This document shows, piece by piece, positions 32,314-40,946 of a stretch of 64,000 nt of DNA. The position numbers and the translations under genes were made by a program. A model generated the notes under the pieces. It worked only from the letters and a program-made list of their open reading frames with translations, did no database searches and had not been told where the DNA came from. Position 1 is the stretch's first letter; each line of letters opens with the position of its first letter. Source of the DNA: Merdimonas sp963929015 (GTDB taxonomy: Bacteria > Bacillota > Clostridia > Lachnospirales > Lachnospiraceae); the NCBI RefSeq assembly GCF_963929015.1, contig NZ_CAWVHE010000013.1, positions 248,001-312,000 of the forward strand. The letters run 5' to 3'.

Positions 32314-33564
32314 TTATAACAGAAAGGTCTGAAACAGCACCGCATATCCTCTTCCAAAATCATATTCCTCGATCTGTTCTGCTGCCGTCAGCGTATACTG
32401 CGCCACTTCTTCCCCGTTCAGAACGCAGCCGATCTTTCCCACCCGGGCGCCTTTCTTTACCGGCGCCTCCACAGCGTCCGGCACTTCTGTCTGAAATTTT
32501 GCCTCTTCATCCTCTCGCATCAGGATGCGGACAGGCGTGCTGTCTTCCACCTCCGCCCGCACAACTGTTTCTCTTGCATACGGATGTTCCGGATCCACGC
32601 CGTTTCTCACGGGGATCTCCAAAAAGGCGCCTCCGTCCACAGTCTTCTTGTTACCAGCTCCGCCCGCCGCATCTTCCGGACCAATCTCCCGGTATTCATA
32701 AGCGGTCAGTCCGTATTCCATAAGTTTCCGGGTATCTTCCCACTTGTAATTTTTATGCCCCGGCCAGCCACAGCCAAGAAGCGCCACAATGAAGGTCCTC
32801 TCATCCCGGCGCAGCGCGCCTACATAGCAGTAGCCCGCGTCTGCGGTAAATCCGGTTTTGCCGGTGAGCGCCCCTTCCATCATATCCAGAAACGCATTGT
32901 GATTGTGGCAGGAAAAGGTTCTCTTGCCAGACACATCCGTAAAGGTATACTCCTTTGTCTGTGTAATCGCAAGGAATTCTTCTTTTTTCGGAGACTCCCG
33001 GATACAGTACCGCATAAGCAGGGCCAGTTCTCTTGCCGTTGTGGCATGCACTCCGTCTTTGTCTGCTCCGTCCAGCCCGTTTGGCGTAACAAAATGCGTA
33101 TCTCTTAGCCCCAGCTCCTCTGCCCTGTCGTTCATTTTTTCGACAAATGCTTCCACACTTCCGGCAAGGCTTTCTGCAATCACTACGGCGCTGTCATTGT
33201 AAGACTCCAGCATCAGGGCATAGAGAAGATCCTGAAGCCGGTAAGTTTCCCCTTCTTCTACTCCCAGCCGGACTTTCGGCTGCCCTGCCGCCTCCTCACT
33301 GACCCTTCCGGTCTGATCTTCCTCCATCTCTTCCAGCGCCAGGATGCACGTCATGATCTTGGTGGTACTGGCCATAGGGCGGATCGCCGTCTCCTCTTTG
33401 CCAAATAAAACACGCCCGCTGTCGGCATCCAGCAGCACTGCCGACCGGGCGTAGAGATCCTTCGGCTGCGCCGGATCCTCCTTTGCCCGGACCGGTAGCA
33501 GAAAGGTCCAGGAAAGCACAAGAAATATCCCGGCTGCGCCTGCGATATATTTGTTCCACTTCAT
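32314..33564 (-). CDS. D-alanyl-D-alanine carboxypeptidase (DacF-like), copy 1
   Basis: 416-residue S11 penicillin-binding protein. Signal segment at residues 6-26, then the catalytic motifs 'MASTTKIMT' (SxxK), 'ESYNDSAV' (SxN) and 'LTGKTGFTADAG' (KTG). The C-terminal beta domain follows (about 300-416). It trims the terminal D-Ala of peptidoglycan stem peptides outside the membrane; dacF forms act in the forespore. Lies 60 bases downstream of scpB on the same strand. A second S11 protein is encoded at 38023-39297. Confidence 0.93.
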   Translation of the reverse strand: MKWNKYIAGAAGIFLVLSWTFLLPVRAKEDPAQPKDLYARSAVLLDADSGRVLFGKEETAIRPMASTTKIMTCILALEEMEEDQTGRVSEEAAGQPKVRLGVEEGETYRLQDLLYALMLESYNDSAVVIAESLAGSVEAFVEKMNDRAEELGLRDTHFVTPNGLDGADKDGVHATTARELALLMRYCIRESPKKEEFLAITQTKEYTFTDVSGKRTFSCHNHNAFLDMMEGALTGKTGFTADAGYCYVGALRRDERTFIVALLGCGWPGHKNYKWEDTRKLMEYGLTAYEYREIGPEDAAGGAGNKKTVDGGAFLEIPVRNGVDPEHPYARETVVRAEVEDSTPVRILMREDEEAKFQTEVPDAVEAPVKKGARVGKIGCVLNGEEVAQYTLTAAEQIEEYDFGRGYAVLFQTFLL

Positions 33565-33624
33565 AGCAGCCTCTGAAGAAATAGCCTTGCTCTATCTATA
33601 TGCCTTTCGTTCTGCCGCTATAAC

Positions 33625-34194
33625 CTAAATATCCAGTTTTAACTGTGCCTCTTCCTCAGCTTCTTCCTTAAAGGTCTCCACCTGATCCGGATTAAGGGCC
33701 GGCAGATCCTCTGCAGACTGGATACTGAATCTTCTTAAGAATTCTTCTGTGGTGCCAAACAAAATGGGCTTCCCCGGCGCGTCCAGCCGGCCCATCTCGC
33801 ACACCAGATCGTATTCCACCAGTTTGTTTACCGCATGGTCGGATTTGACGCCGCGGATCTTTTCGATTTCCAGCTTGGTAACCGGCTGTTTATAGGCAAT
33901 GATGGACAGGGTCTCCAGAAGCACGTCTGTCAGCACATATTTCCTGGGCTGTCTGGCCACCCGGATCAGATAATCATACATTTCCCGTTTGGTGCACATC
34001 TGAAATGCGTCTTCCAGCTCAATGATCCGTATCCCGCGGTCCTGCCGGTCATACTGGTCCATCATCTGGTGAATGATCTTTCTGGTAGTTTCTTCGTCGT
34101 GTTCAATTGCCGCCGCAATCTTGCCAATCTCCACAGAATCGCCCATGGCAAACAGGATCGCCTCTATGATTCCTTCTATTTTCTTTATCTCCAC
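33625..34194 (-). CDS. scpB: Segregation and condensation protein B
   Basis: 189 residues, two winged-helix domains; 'EGIIEAILFAMGDSVEI' start and 'ALETLSIIAYKQPVTKLEIEKIRG'-type core ('LETLSIIAYKQPVT') are diagnostic. It partners ScpA and SMC in chromosome condensation. The start is GTG 34194, 18 bases after scpA, with AAAGG upstream. Confidence 0.96.
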   Translation of the reverse strand: MEIKKIEGIIEAILFAMGDSVEIGKIAAAIEHDEETTRKIIHQMMDQYDRQDRGIRIIELEDAFQMCTKREMYDYLIRVARQPRKYVLTDVLLETLSIIAYKQPVTKLEIEKIRGVKSDHAVNKLVEYDLVCEMGRLDAPGKPILFGTTEEFLRRFSIQSAEDLPALNPDQVETFKEEAEEEAQLKLDI

Positions 34195-34212
34195 GGTATT
34201 CCAACAACCTTT

Positions 34213-34965
34213 CTATTGCGATTCCTCTACATTGGAATCGATCATAATATCTTCAAAGGGCTGCTCCTGCCGGATGGTGATCGTACCTTCCTTCATCAGC
34301 TGCAGGATCGCCAGAAATGTTACTACCAGCTGGGTTTTTGATTTCTGCTTTTTTAAAAGCTCCCGGAAGCTGAATCTGCGGTGGCTTTTTGCATAGTCCG
34401 TCACATAGGAAAGTTTGTCTGGCAGCGTAACCTCTTCTTTCTCAATCTTTCCGAATTTGCTGCGGACCGGATCGACTTTATCCGCCTGGCGCTTCATCAC
34501 TTCCTGGAAAATGGCGTTAAGTTTTATCAGTGTCAGATCTCCCAGAAGATCGTCCAGATCCACAGGTTCTACATAGTCTCTGACTTCTTCCGGGATGGTC
34601 GGCTCTTTGTAGAGGGTCTGATCTCCCATCATCTCCCGGTCCCGAAGCTCGTATGACATATATTTGTACATTTTGTACTCCAGAAGCTGTTCCACCAGCT
34701 CCTGCCTGGGATCTTCTTCTTCCTCTTCCTGCTCCTCCCTGGGAAGCAGCATCTTGCATTTGATATCCAGAAGCGTGGCCGCCATGACAAGAAATTCGCT
34801 CATCACGTTAAGGTCTTCTCGTTCCATGGCCCGGATATACTCCATATACTGACTGGTGATCTCTACGATCGGAATATCGTAAATGTCGATTTTATTTTTT
34901 TCGATCAGATGAAGCAGCAGATCCAGCGGACCTTCAAAGGCTTCAAGCTTAACCGGAATCCCCAT
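34213..34965 (-). CDS. scpA: Segregation and condensation protein A (kleisin)
   Basis: 250 residues from ATG 34965 (AAGGGG upstream; the frame runs farther but the family begins 'IPVKLEAFEGPLDLLLHLIEK'). An acidic stretch of Glu around residue 85-95 separates N- and C-terminal SMC-binding regions. It bridges SMC heads together with ScpB, encoded next. Confidence 0.96.
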   Translation of the reverse strand: MGIPVKLEAFEGPLDLLLHLIEKNKIDIYDIPIVEITSQYMEYIRAMEREDLNVMSEFLVMAATLLDIKCKMLLPREEQEEEEEDPRQELVEQLLEYKMYKYMSYELRDREMMGDQTLYKEPTIPEEVRDYVEPVDLDDLLGDLTLIKLNAIFQEVMKRQADKVDPVRSKFGKIEKEEVTLPDKLSYVTDYAKSHRRFSFRELLKKQKSKTQLVVTFLAILQLMKEGTITIRQEQPFEDIMIDSNVEESQ

Positions 34966-35087
34966 ACGCGTTCCCCTTGTTTTTTGCACATTTCTCCCGG
35001 AACTGAAACGGCCGTCCCTGCAAGACTCGGCGTTTCAGATACCGCTAACATTTTATTATACAGGATATCCTTAAGTTTCTCAAGCTT

Positions 35088-35951
35088 TTACAGTTCGTTA
35101 AATCCATGAAGTTCCAGCACGACCAGTTCCGCGGGATTCAGAAAGCGGATCGGCACGGAATGTGTGCCCAGCCCCCTGCTTACCACCACATCGGCCTTCG
35201 GCTCCCGGTAAATCCCCGCAGAGTATGCGGGAAACAGGCGGAAATCCGGCGATATGACGCCGCCCACCCCCGGGATCCCTACCAGGCCTCCGTGGAGATG
35301 GCCACAGAGGATCAGCTCCGCGCCCCACTCCTCGTACTGGCGGACGTAGGCGGGATTATGAGCCAGAAGGATCTGGAAAGAAGGATCGGCTCTCCCAATC
35401 CTGTCTTCGATCTGACGGACCGAAAGACCGCGTTTTCCCAGCTTTTCATAACTTGAAAGCGGGATCTCCAGACCGCTGATCCGAATGCGGACATTGTCCG
35501 GTCTCCAAAGGACCGCTTCATTTTCCAAAAAGATTACGCCTGCCTCTGTGAGGCTTTTTTTATAAGCCGCATAAGACTGGTCATAGCGGCCGGTCTCTTC
35601 TTTCAGCTTCTGCTCATGGTTGCCATTGGCATAATACACCGGTGCGATGGAGGTAAGTCTGGACACAAAACGCAGCGTATCTGCGTAGGAGCTCCCGTTT
35701 CTCCGCACCAGCATATCTCCGCCGATCAGGATCAGATCCGGTCTTTCCTTTCTTACCGCCGCCAAAAGCCTTCCGTTTCTTTTACCGTAACTGCAGTTGT
35801 GGAGATCGCTTAAAAAAACGATCTTCCTGTTTTTGATTCCATTTAATTTATGGGAAGTGATCCGGTATGTTTTTACCCGGAATGTCCGAAGTTCTCTGAC
35901 ATTTTCAGCGATAAAGATCAGCCCCAGGATACACAGGATAAAAATCAGCAT
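35088..35951 (-). CDS. Membrane-anchored metallophosphoesterase (YkuE-like)
   Basis: 287 residues. An N-terminal membrane helix (1-16) is followed by a calcineurin-like core: 'VFLSDLHNCSYG' (D-x-H), 'LILIGGDMLV' (GD), 'YYANGNHEQ' (GNH[ED]), 'LLAHNPAY' and 'LILCGHLHGGLVG' (GHxH). Such proteins cleave phosphodiesters, some acting on lipids or UDP-sugars; substrate unknown. It is oriented away from pepP. Confidence 0.88.
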   Translation of the reverse strand: MLIFILCILGLIFIAENVRELRTFRVKTYRITSHKLNGIKNRKIVFLSDLHNCSYGKRNGRLLAAVRKERPDLILIGGDMLVRRNGSSYADTLRFVSRLTSIAPVYYANGNHEQKLKEETGRYDQSYAAYKKSLTEAGVIFLENEAVLWRPDNVRIRISGLEIPLSSYEKLGKRGLSVRQIEDRIGRADPSFQILLAHNPAYVRQYEEWGAELILCGHLHGGLVGIPGVGGVISPDFRLFPAYSAGIYREPKADVVVSRGLGTHSVPIRFLNPAELVVLELHGFNEL

Positions 35952-36067
35952 CTGTTCACGATTTCTCCTCTCAAATTCAGGTCAATTATATAATTATTCC
36001 TGTTCATTTGTAAACAGATATGTTAAAATCAATACGGCAAATATAGTTTTTCAAAGGAGGTTTTACC

Positions 36068-37861
36068 ATGAATGTACCTGAAAGAATCAGCGCTCTGCGT
36101 GCTTTGATGGCAGAAAAAGGGTATGACGCTTATGTTGTTCCTACTGACGACAACCACCAGAGTGAATATGTTGGGGAACATTTTAAAGCCAGAGCATTTA
36201 TCACAGGATTTACTGGTTCCGCCGGAACCGCTGTTATCACAAAGGATGAAGCGGGCCTTTGGACCGACGGCAGATACTTCATCCAGGCAGGCCAGCAGCT
36301 CGCCGGCAGCGGTGTGAAGCTGTTCAAGATGGGCGAGCCGGGCGTTCCTACCGTTGCAGAGTACCTGGAGGAGGTTCTTCCCCAGGGAGGAACTCTTGGA
36401 TTTGACGGACGGGTTGTCGCTATGGGCGACGGACTGGAATATGAAGCAATCGCGACAAAGAAACAGGGTGTGATTCATTATGCGGAAGATCTGATCGACC
36501 GGATCTGGGAGGATCGTCCGGCGCTTTCCACAGAGCCTGCATTTGCTCTTTCTGAGGAATATACCGGAGAAAGCACCGCCTCCAAGCTTGCAAGAGTACG
36601 GGAAGCCATGAAGAACGCCGGCGCAGACGTGCATGTGATCGCAGCTCTTGACGACGTATGCTGGATCACCAACCTGCGCGGAAATGATATTGAATTCTTC
36701 CCTCTGCTTCTCTCCTATGCTGTCATCACGATGGACGAGATGAAACTGTATATTGATGAGAACAAGCTGACTGATGAAATGAAGAAAAATCTTGCAAAGG
36801 ATCACATCACGCTGCATCCTTACAACGCCATTTACGAGGATGTAAAATCTCTTCCTGCAGACGCTTCCATCCTGGTGGATTCCGCGCGCCTGAACTATGC
36901 GCTGTACAATAATCTTCCGAAAACAGCAAAGATTATTGATGAGATGAACCCGACCGTTGTTATGAAAGCGATCAAAAATGATGTTGAGCTGAAAAATATT
37001 ATCAATGCTCATGTCAAAGACGGCGTTGCTGTCACCAGATTTATGTACTGGCTGAAGAAAAATGTAGGAAAGACCAATCCGCCGATCACCGAGATCAGCG
37101 CCGCTGAAAAGCTGGAAGAGTTCCGGAAGGAGCAGGAAGGCTATCTGTGGCAGAGTTTTGAGCCTATCTGTGGTTCCGGCGAGCATGGAGCGATCGTACA
37201 CTATGCAGCCACTCCGGAGACCAATATCCCGGTCGTGACCGACGGCCTGTTCCTGACCGACACCGGCGGCGGATATATCGAGGGCTCCACTGACATCACC
37301 AGAACTTTTGCTTTCGGCAGCCTGACCCGGGAAATGAAAGAAGATTTCACCACCGTTCTGCAGTGCAACATGCACCTGGCAAACGCCGTTTTCATGGAAG
37401 GAACCGCTGGCTACAACCTGGACATCCTGGCCAGAATGCCTGCATGGAAGCGCGGCATTAACTTTAACCACGGCACCGGCCACGGCGTTGGATATCTGAT
37501 GAACATCCATGAGGCACCCTGCGGATTCCGCATTGCCGTCCGCAAACGGGAAAAGCAGCCGCTGATGCCCGGACTTGTCATCACCGACGAACCGGGAATC
37601 TACATCGAAGGCTCCCACGGCGTCCGCACCGAAAATGAGCTGGTGGTACGAAAAGGCGAGAAGAACGAATACGGACAATTCCTGTACTTTGAGCCCATCA
37701 CCTACGTTCCCATCGATCTGGACGCCATCCTTCCGGAAATGATGACCGAAGAAGACAAAGAACAGCTCAATACCTATCACGCAAAAGTATACGAGGTAGT
37801 GGCACCTCATCTGAACGAAGAAGAACGCGAGTGGCTGAAAGAATACACACGCGCTATCTAA
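36068..37861 (+). CDS. pepP: Xaa-Pro aminopeptidase (M24B, aminopeptidase P)
   Basis: 597 residues, the long type with two N-terminal creatinase-like domains and a C-terminal pita-bread domain. Metal ligands lie in 'LTDTGGGYIEGSTDITR' (two Asp), 'GTGHGVGYLMNIHE' (His), 'DEPGIYIEGSHGVR' (Glu) and 'RTENELVV' (Glu). Removes N-terminal residues before proline. AAAGGAGG lies upstream of the ATG. A large open frame on the opposite strand is a codon-bias shadow. G-rich hairpins follow the stop. Confidence 0.96.
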   Translation: MNVPERISALRALMAEKGYDAYVVPTDDNHQSEYVGEHFKARAFITGFTGSAGTAVITKDEAGLWTDGRYFIQAGQQLAGSGVKLFKMGEPGVPTVAEYLEEVLPQGGTLGFDGRVVAMGDGLEYEAIATKKQGVIHYAEDLIDRIWEDRPALSTEPAFALSEEYTGESTASKLARVREAMKNAGADVHVIAALDDVCWITNLRGNDIEFFPLLLSYAVITMDEMKLYIDENKLTDEMKKNLAKDHITLHPYNAIYEDVKSLPADASILVDSARLNYALYNNLPKTAKIIDEMNPTVVMKAIKNDVELKNIINAHVKDGVAVTRFMYWLKKNVGKTNPPITEISAAEKLEEFRKEQEGYLWQSFEPICGSGEHGAIVHYAATPETNIPVVTDGLFLTDTGGGYIEGSTDITRTFAFGSLTREMKEDFTTVLQCNMHLANAVFMEGTAGYNLDILARMPAWKRGINFNHGTGHGVGYLMNIHEAPCGFRIAVRKREKQPLMPGLVITDEPGIYIEGSHGVRTENELVVRKGEKNEYGQFLYFEPITYVPIDLDAILPEMMTEEDKEQLNTYHAKVYEVVAPHLNEEEREWLKEYTRAI

Positions 37862-37868
37862 TCCAATA

Positions 37869-37902
37869 GGGGACGGGGGATTTCCAGAAATCCCCCGTCC
37901 CC
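37869..37902. repeat. G-rich hairpin repeat 1
   Basis: Arms GGGGACGGGGGATTTC and GAAATCCCCCGTCCCC with a 2-base loop, eight bases after the pepP stop. The core GGGGACGGGGG recurs in the larger palindrome at 37967-38034. May serve as a bidirectional terminator, but looks like a dispersed repeat. Confidence 0.8.
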
Positions 37903-37966
37903 CTATTTCGCAACCACACAGTTATCACCCAAATGCGGATTACACATGTGGATAACGTGTGGATAT

Positions 37967-38034
37967 TTTTTGCCATAGGGAAAGGGGACGGGGGTTTTCT
38001 GAAAAACCCCCGTCCCCTTTCCCTATGGCAAAAA
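37967..38034. repeat. G-rich hairpin repeat 2: 32-bp perfect palindrome arms
   Basis: Arms of 32 bases (TTTTTGCCATAGGGAAAGGG... and its complement) with a 4-base loop. The centre shares GGGGACGGGGG with repeat 1. The right arm contains the last codons and TAG stop of the dacF copy 2, so the outer arm is a mirror copy of that gene's end. Confidence 0.85.
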
Positions 38035-39297
38035 GTTATCCACTGCTTTTTCCACAGCGTCGATATATTTCATGTGAGGAACTGTTTCTGCTATTCGAAT
38101 CTTGCAACTGCCGATTTTTTCTCCTTCCAGATAATATACTGCCTCCCCGGCTTCCTGTCCTTTCTTTACCGGTGCTTTTATGGATGGCTTCATCTGTATT
38201 TTTCGTTCGATGTCTGCTAGATTTGATCCTTTTGTGTCTACATAAGTAAATGTTTTCTCCTGTGCTGTGAGGGCGTTTTCTTTTACCCCGCCACGGACTC
38301 TGATCTTTGGCGTGGCCTCGATGTTCTTCTCCTGATAAACGCTGCATTTCCCGAATCCATAGTTTAGAAGTGCAATGGCGTCTCTGGTCCGGTCTTTGCT
38401 GGTTTCTGCCGCCATAATGACTGCAATCATTTCTACCTCATTTTTTTCGGCAGTGGCAGAAATGCAAAATCCCGCCTGGCTGGTGGATCCGGTTTTCAGC
38501 CCCGTGGTATATTCATAATGGCGAACCAGCTTGTTGGTGTTGGTCAATCCAAATTCTGAACTGCCTTTTGGGGTGGTATGTGTAATATTTTCCATCCATA
38601 TCATGGCGTAATCCCGAATCTGTGGGTAGAGGCGTAGCAATTCCGCAGACATCCGGCCAATGTCCCTTGCAGTTGTCAGGTGTCCCTCTGCATCCAATCC
38701 ATTGCAATTGACAAAATGTGTGTGTGTCATCGAAAGCCCGGCAGCCCGTTTGTTCATCCGTTTTACAAACTCTTCTTCGCTCCCTGCGATATGCTCCGCC
38801 ATGGCCACGCAGGCGTCATTGGCGCTGGCCACCGCAATACACTTGATCAGAGTATCTACTGTCTGTGTTTCTCCGGATTCCAAAAACACCTGTGACCCGC
38901 CCATGGATGCCGCATACTCCGAGGTCGCCACCGTTTCATCCAGGCTGATCTGTCCGGCTTCCAAAGCATCAAAGATTAAGAGCAACGTCATGATCTTTGT
39001 CACACTGGCCGGCGGACGCTCTTCATCCGGATTCTTTTCATAAATGACCTGCCCGGTAGACGCTTCCATTAAAATAGCAGATGGCGCGCTGATATCCGGT
39101 CCTTTCTCTCCTTCATCCGAGCCTTTTTCTCCGCCATTCTCTCCTCCGTCCGCATTCCCCTGTTCTACAGACTTTTCTCCGCCATTCTCTCCTTCGCCCT
39201 CATTCTCCTGCTCTGCAGACACTTCTGCAGCAAATGCGGTCGGCACAGACTGTGCAATAAGTAACAGACACAAGCATACTGTCAATAGTTTTCTCAC
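38023..39297 (-). CDS. D-alanyl-D-alanine carboxypeptidase (DacF-like), copy 2
   Basis: 424 residues from GTG 39297, which puts a normal signal peptide 'RKLLTVCLCLLLIAQSV..AFA' at the start; ATG seven codons upstream lacks a ribosome site. After a Glu/Gly/Asn-rich spacer (about residues 24-65, repeats of 'GENGGEK') come 'PPASVTKIMT' (SxxK), 'ASANDAC' (SxN) and 'TTGLKTGSTSQAG' (KTG), then the C-terminal beta domain. Acts on peptidoglycan outside the membrane. The spacer is not usual for the family. The stop codon lies inside a long palindrome. Confidence 0.92.
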   Translation of the reverse strand: MRKLLTVCLCLLLIAQSVPTAFAAEVSAEQENEGEGENGGEKSVEQGNADGGENGGEKGSDEGEKGPDISAPSAILMEASTGQVIYEKNPDEERPPASVTKIMTLLLIFDALEAGQISLDETVATSEYAASMGGSQVFLESGETQTVDTLIKCIAVASANDACVAMAEHIAGSEEEFVKRMNKRAAGLSMTHTHFVNCNGLDAEGHLTTARDIGRMSAELLRLYPQIRDYAMIWMENITHTTPKGSSEFGLTNTNKLVRHYEYTTGLKTGSTSQAGFCISATAEKNEVEMIAVIMAAETSKDRTRDAIALLNYGFGKCSVYQEKNIEATPKIRVRGGVKENALTAQEKTFTYVDTKGSNLADIERKIQMKPSIKAPVKKGQEAGEAVYYLEGEKIGSCKIRIAETVPHMKYIDAVEKAVDNFLP

Positions 39298-39394
39298 GTC
39301 CTGATCTTCCTCATCCATCCCTGACTATTACTTCTATATTAGTTTTCAAAACTGCAAAATATGATTCTTTTTCAGATATTTCATTTCCTCATTC

Positions 39395-39422
39395 TTGACA
39401 TTTGGCTACCATGTGGTACAAT
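39395..39422 (+). promoter_or_regulatory. Promoter of padR operon with candidate operator downstream
   Basis: -35 TTGACA (39395-39400), 16-base spacer, -10 TACAAT (39417-39422). Just downstream (39432-39455) interrupted symmetric blocks ACTAT...ATAGT and TACT-GCAT-AGTA could bind the PadR protein. Confidence 0.7.
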
Positions 39423-39512
39423 GTAGTCAGGAACTATTATGTACTGCATAGTAGTAACAAAAGATAGAGATGCTTATGCACGGTATACCAGTAAAGAAAG
39501 TGAGTGATGCTT

Positions 39513-39839
39513 ATGTACGATAAATCACAATTGATGCGCGGCACGCTGGAGGGCTGCATTTTAAAATTTCTTTCAGAAGAAACCACTTATGGATATGAAC
39601 TGGTAGAACGGCTGGAACAAAACGGTTTCCGTGATATGAAAGAAGGTACGATATACCCACTTCTCGTGCGACTGGAAAAAAAAGGGATCATTTCTTCCGA
39701 ATTCCGCCCCTCCCCACTTGGCCCGAACCGGAAATATTACTCTCTCACCCGGGAGGGCTTTGCATATCTGCAGGAATTTACTGAAAACTGGAAACAGGTT
39801 GAAATGTCTGTGAACAAAATATTACGATTGGAGGAATGA
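39513..39839 (+). CDS. PadR-family transcriptional regulator
   Basis: 108 residues from ATG 39513 (two alternative in-frame starts lie 6 and 9 bases upstream). Winged helix with 'LMRGTLEGCILKFLSEE', 'TYGYELVERLEQNGF' and the PadR signature 'EGTIYPLLVRLEKKGII'. Short form with one C-terminal dimer helix. It likely represses its own operon, which includes the next membrane protein (translational overlap region: GGAGGAATGA). Confidence 0.93.
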   Translation: MYDKSQLMRGTLEGCILKFLSEETTYGYELVERLEQNGFRDMKEGTIYPLLVRLEKKGIISSEFRPSPLGPNRKYYSLTREGFAYLQEFTENWKQVEMSVNKILRLEE

Positions 39840-39842
39840 TTT

Positions 39843-40586
39843 ATGACAGCAACAAACTCTCTGGAAACTCTAAAATCACAAAACTATTCCCGACAGTCAG
39901 AACTTACGGCAAAAAATCAAAAAATACTAGAAAAAATGTTTCAATATATCCATACATTTTCTCTGGACGAATATCAGATAGAATGTATTCACCAGGATCT
40001 GATCGGCATGGCGCAAGAAGCGGAATTGCGGCAGGAGTCATTCTCCGAAATGCTGGGGCAATCCCCTCTTTCCTTCTGCGATGATCTGATCCTTGCCTCC
40101 GGGCAGATTTCCATCCCGGCAGGCCGCAGGATGCTGCAAAGCGCCGGATGGTATTACTGCATCGTCGGTGGAATCTTCGCACTTGTCGGCGGAATAAATC
40201 TCACAGGCCTGATACTGGGCGCACTGACCGGATCACGTTTTTGGATATTGAAATTCATAAACGGAAATGACAATTTCTTAACAGGTTGCCAGTTTGCCAC
40301 ACTGGCGCTCGGGATCCTGTATCTTGCAGCCGGGGTCTACGCCAGACGATACAGTACCAACAGTGCCAAAGCCGGTTCCCTTATCAGCCTGGGGTTCCTC
40401 CTTCTTTTGCTGCAAATCCTCACCCTGCTTTCCAGCCATATTTTACAAACACTGGGCCTCATAACAACCGTCAGTAGTGTGATCCCCTCTGTCAGAATCA
40501 TTTTTCAGATTTTAGAAATCATAAACTTCGTATTTGTCTTTCTTTATCTGATCGGGGCATGGAAAAATAAGGAAAAACACAGTTAG
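39843..40586 (+). CDS. Membrane protein co-encoded with PadR, unknown function
   Basis: 247 residues. A soluble, Gln/Glu-rich N-terminal half (1-95) resembles the regions of PadR-partner proteins (DUF1700/DUF1048 type) but is not firmly assigned. Four to five transmembrane helices follow (about 100-125, 147-165, 176-200, 215-240). GGAGG precedes the ATG and overlaps the padR stop, so the two are translationally linked. Possibly an envelope-stress sensor or transporter helper. The stop touches a dispersed hairpin element. Confidence 0.6.
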   Translation: MTATNSLETLKSQNYSRQSELTAKNQKILEKMFQYIHTFSLDEYQIECIHQDLIGMAQEAELRQESFSEMLGQSPLSFCDDLILASGQISIPAGRRMLQSAGWYYCIVGGIFALVGGINLTGLILGALTGSRFWILKFINGNDNFLTGCQFATLALGILYLAAGVYARRYSTNSAKAGSLISLGFLLLLLQILTLLSSHILQTLGLITTVSSVIPSVRIIFQILEIINFVFVFLYLIGAWKNKEKHS

Positions 40587-40671
40587 GTACACCCTGATTT
40601 TCAATTTGGGACAGGGCAAAATGCAATTTGGGACGTAGACCTTTGCAAAAGGTCTACGTCCCAAATTGTTA
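40586..40671. repeat. Dispersed hairpin element, copy 2
   Basis: Same organisation as 13429-13515: GGTACACCCTGA leader, a second partly diverged unit, then the identical 21-bp arm hairpin (40624-40668). The following TTA is the complement of the SASP stop codon. Confidence 0.8.
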
Positions 40672-40875
40672 TTTCCCGGCCATCTGTTTTTCCTGCTGTT
40701 CGATCATCTTCTTTACCATATAACCGCCGACAGAGCCGTTCTGTCTAGAGGTCAGGTCGCCGTTGTAACCTTCACTAAGCGGCACGCCCAGTTCGTTTGC
40801 GACCTCGTATTTGAATTTGTCTAATGCGCCTTTTGCTTCAGGCACTGCTGTTCTGTTGGATGAACGATTTGTCAT
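40669..40875 (-). CDS. Small acid-soluble spore protein, alpha/beta type
   Basis: 68 residues. 'EAKGALDKFKYEVANELGV' (about 14-32) includes the GPR protease-site region, and 'GYNGDLTSRQNGSVGGYMVKKM' in part is the second DNA-binding signature. These proteins coat spore DNA and protect it from UV and heat. AAGGAGG precedes the ATG. A sequence CATATACTA upstream on the minus strand could be part of a forespore sigma-G -10, not certain. Confidence 0.95.
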   Translation of the reverse strand: MTNRSSNRTAVPEAKGALDKFKYEVANELGVPLSEGYNGDLTSRQNGSVGGYMVKKMIEQQEKQMAGK

Positions 40876-40946
40876 GATTATACTCCTCCTTTTTGTTGCG
40901 TTGTAACTTCACTTTCGTTTTGTTACACCCATAGTATATGGAGGAA

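Noticed and set aside
36029..37810. 593-codon open frame on the minus strand opposite pepP
   Set aside because: The plus-strand frame is a clear M24 aminopeptidase with all metal ligands and a strong ribosome site; the opposite frame has no recognisable domain and results from codon bias.
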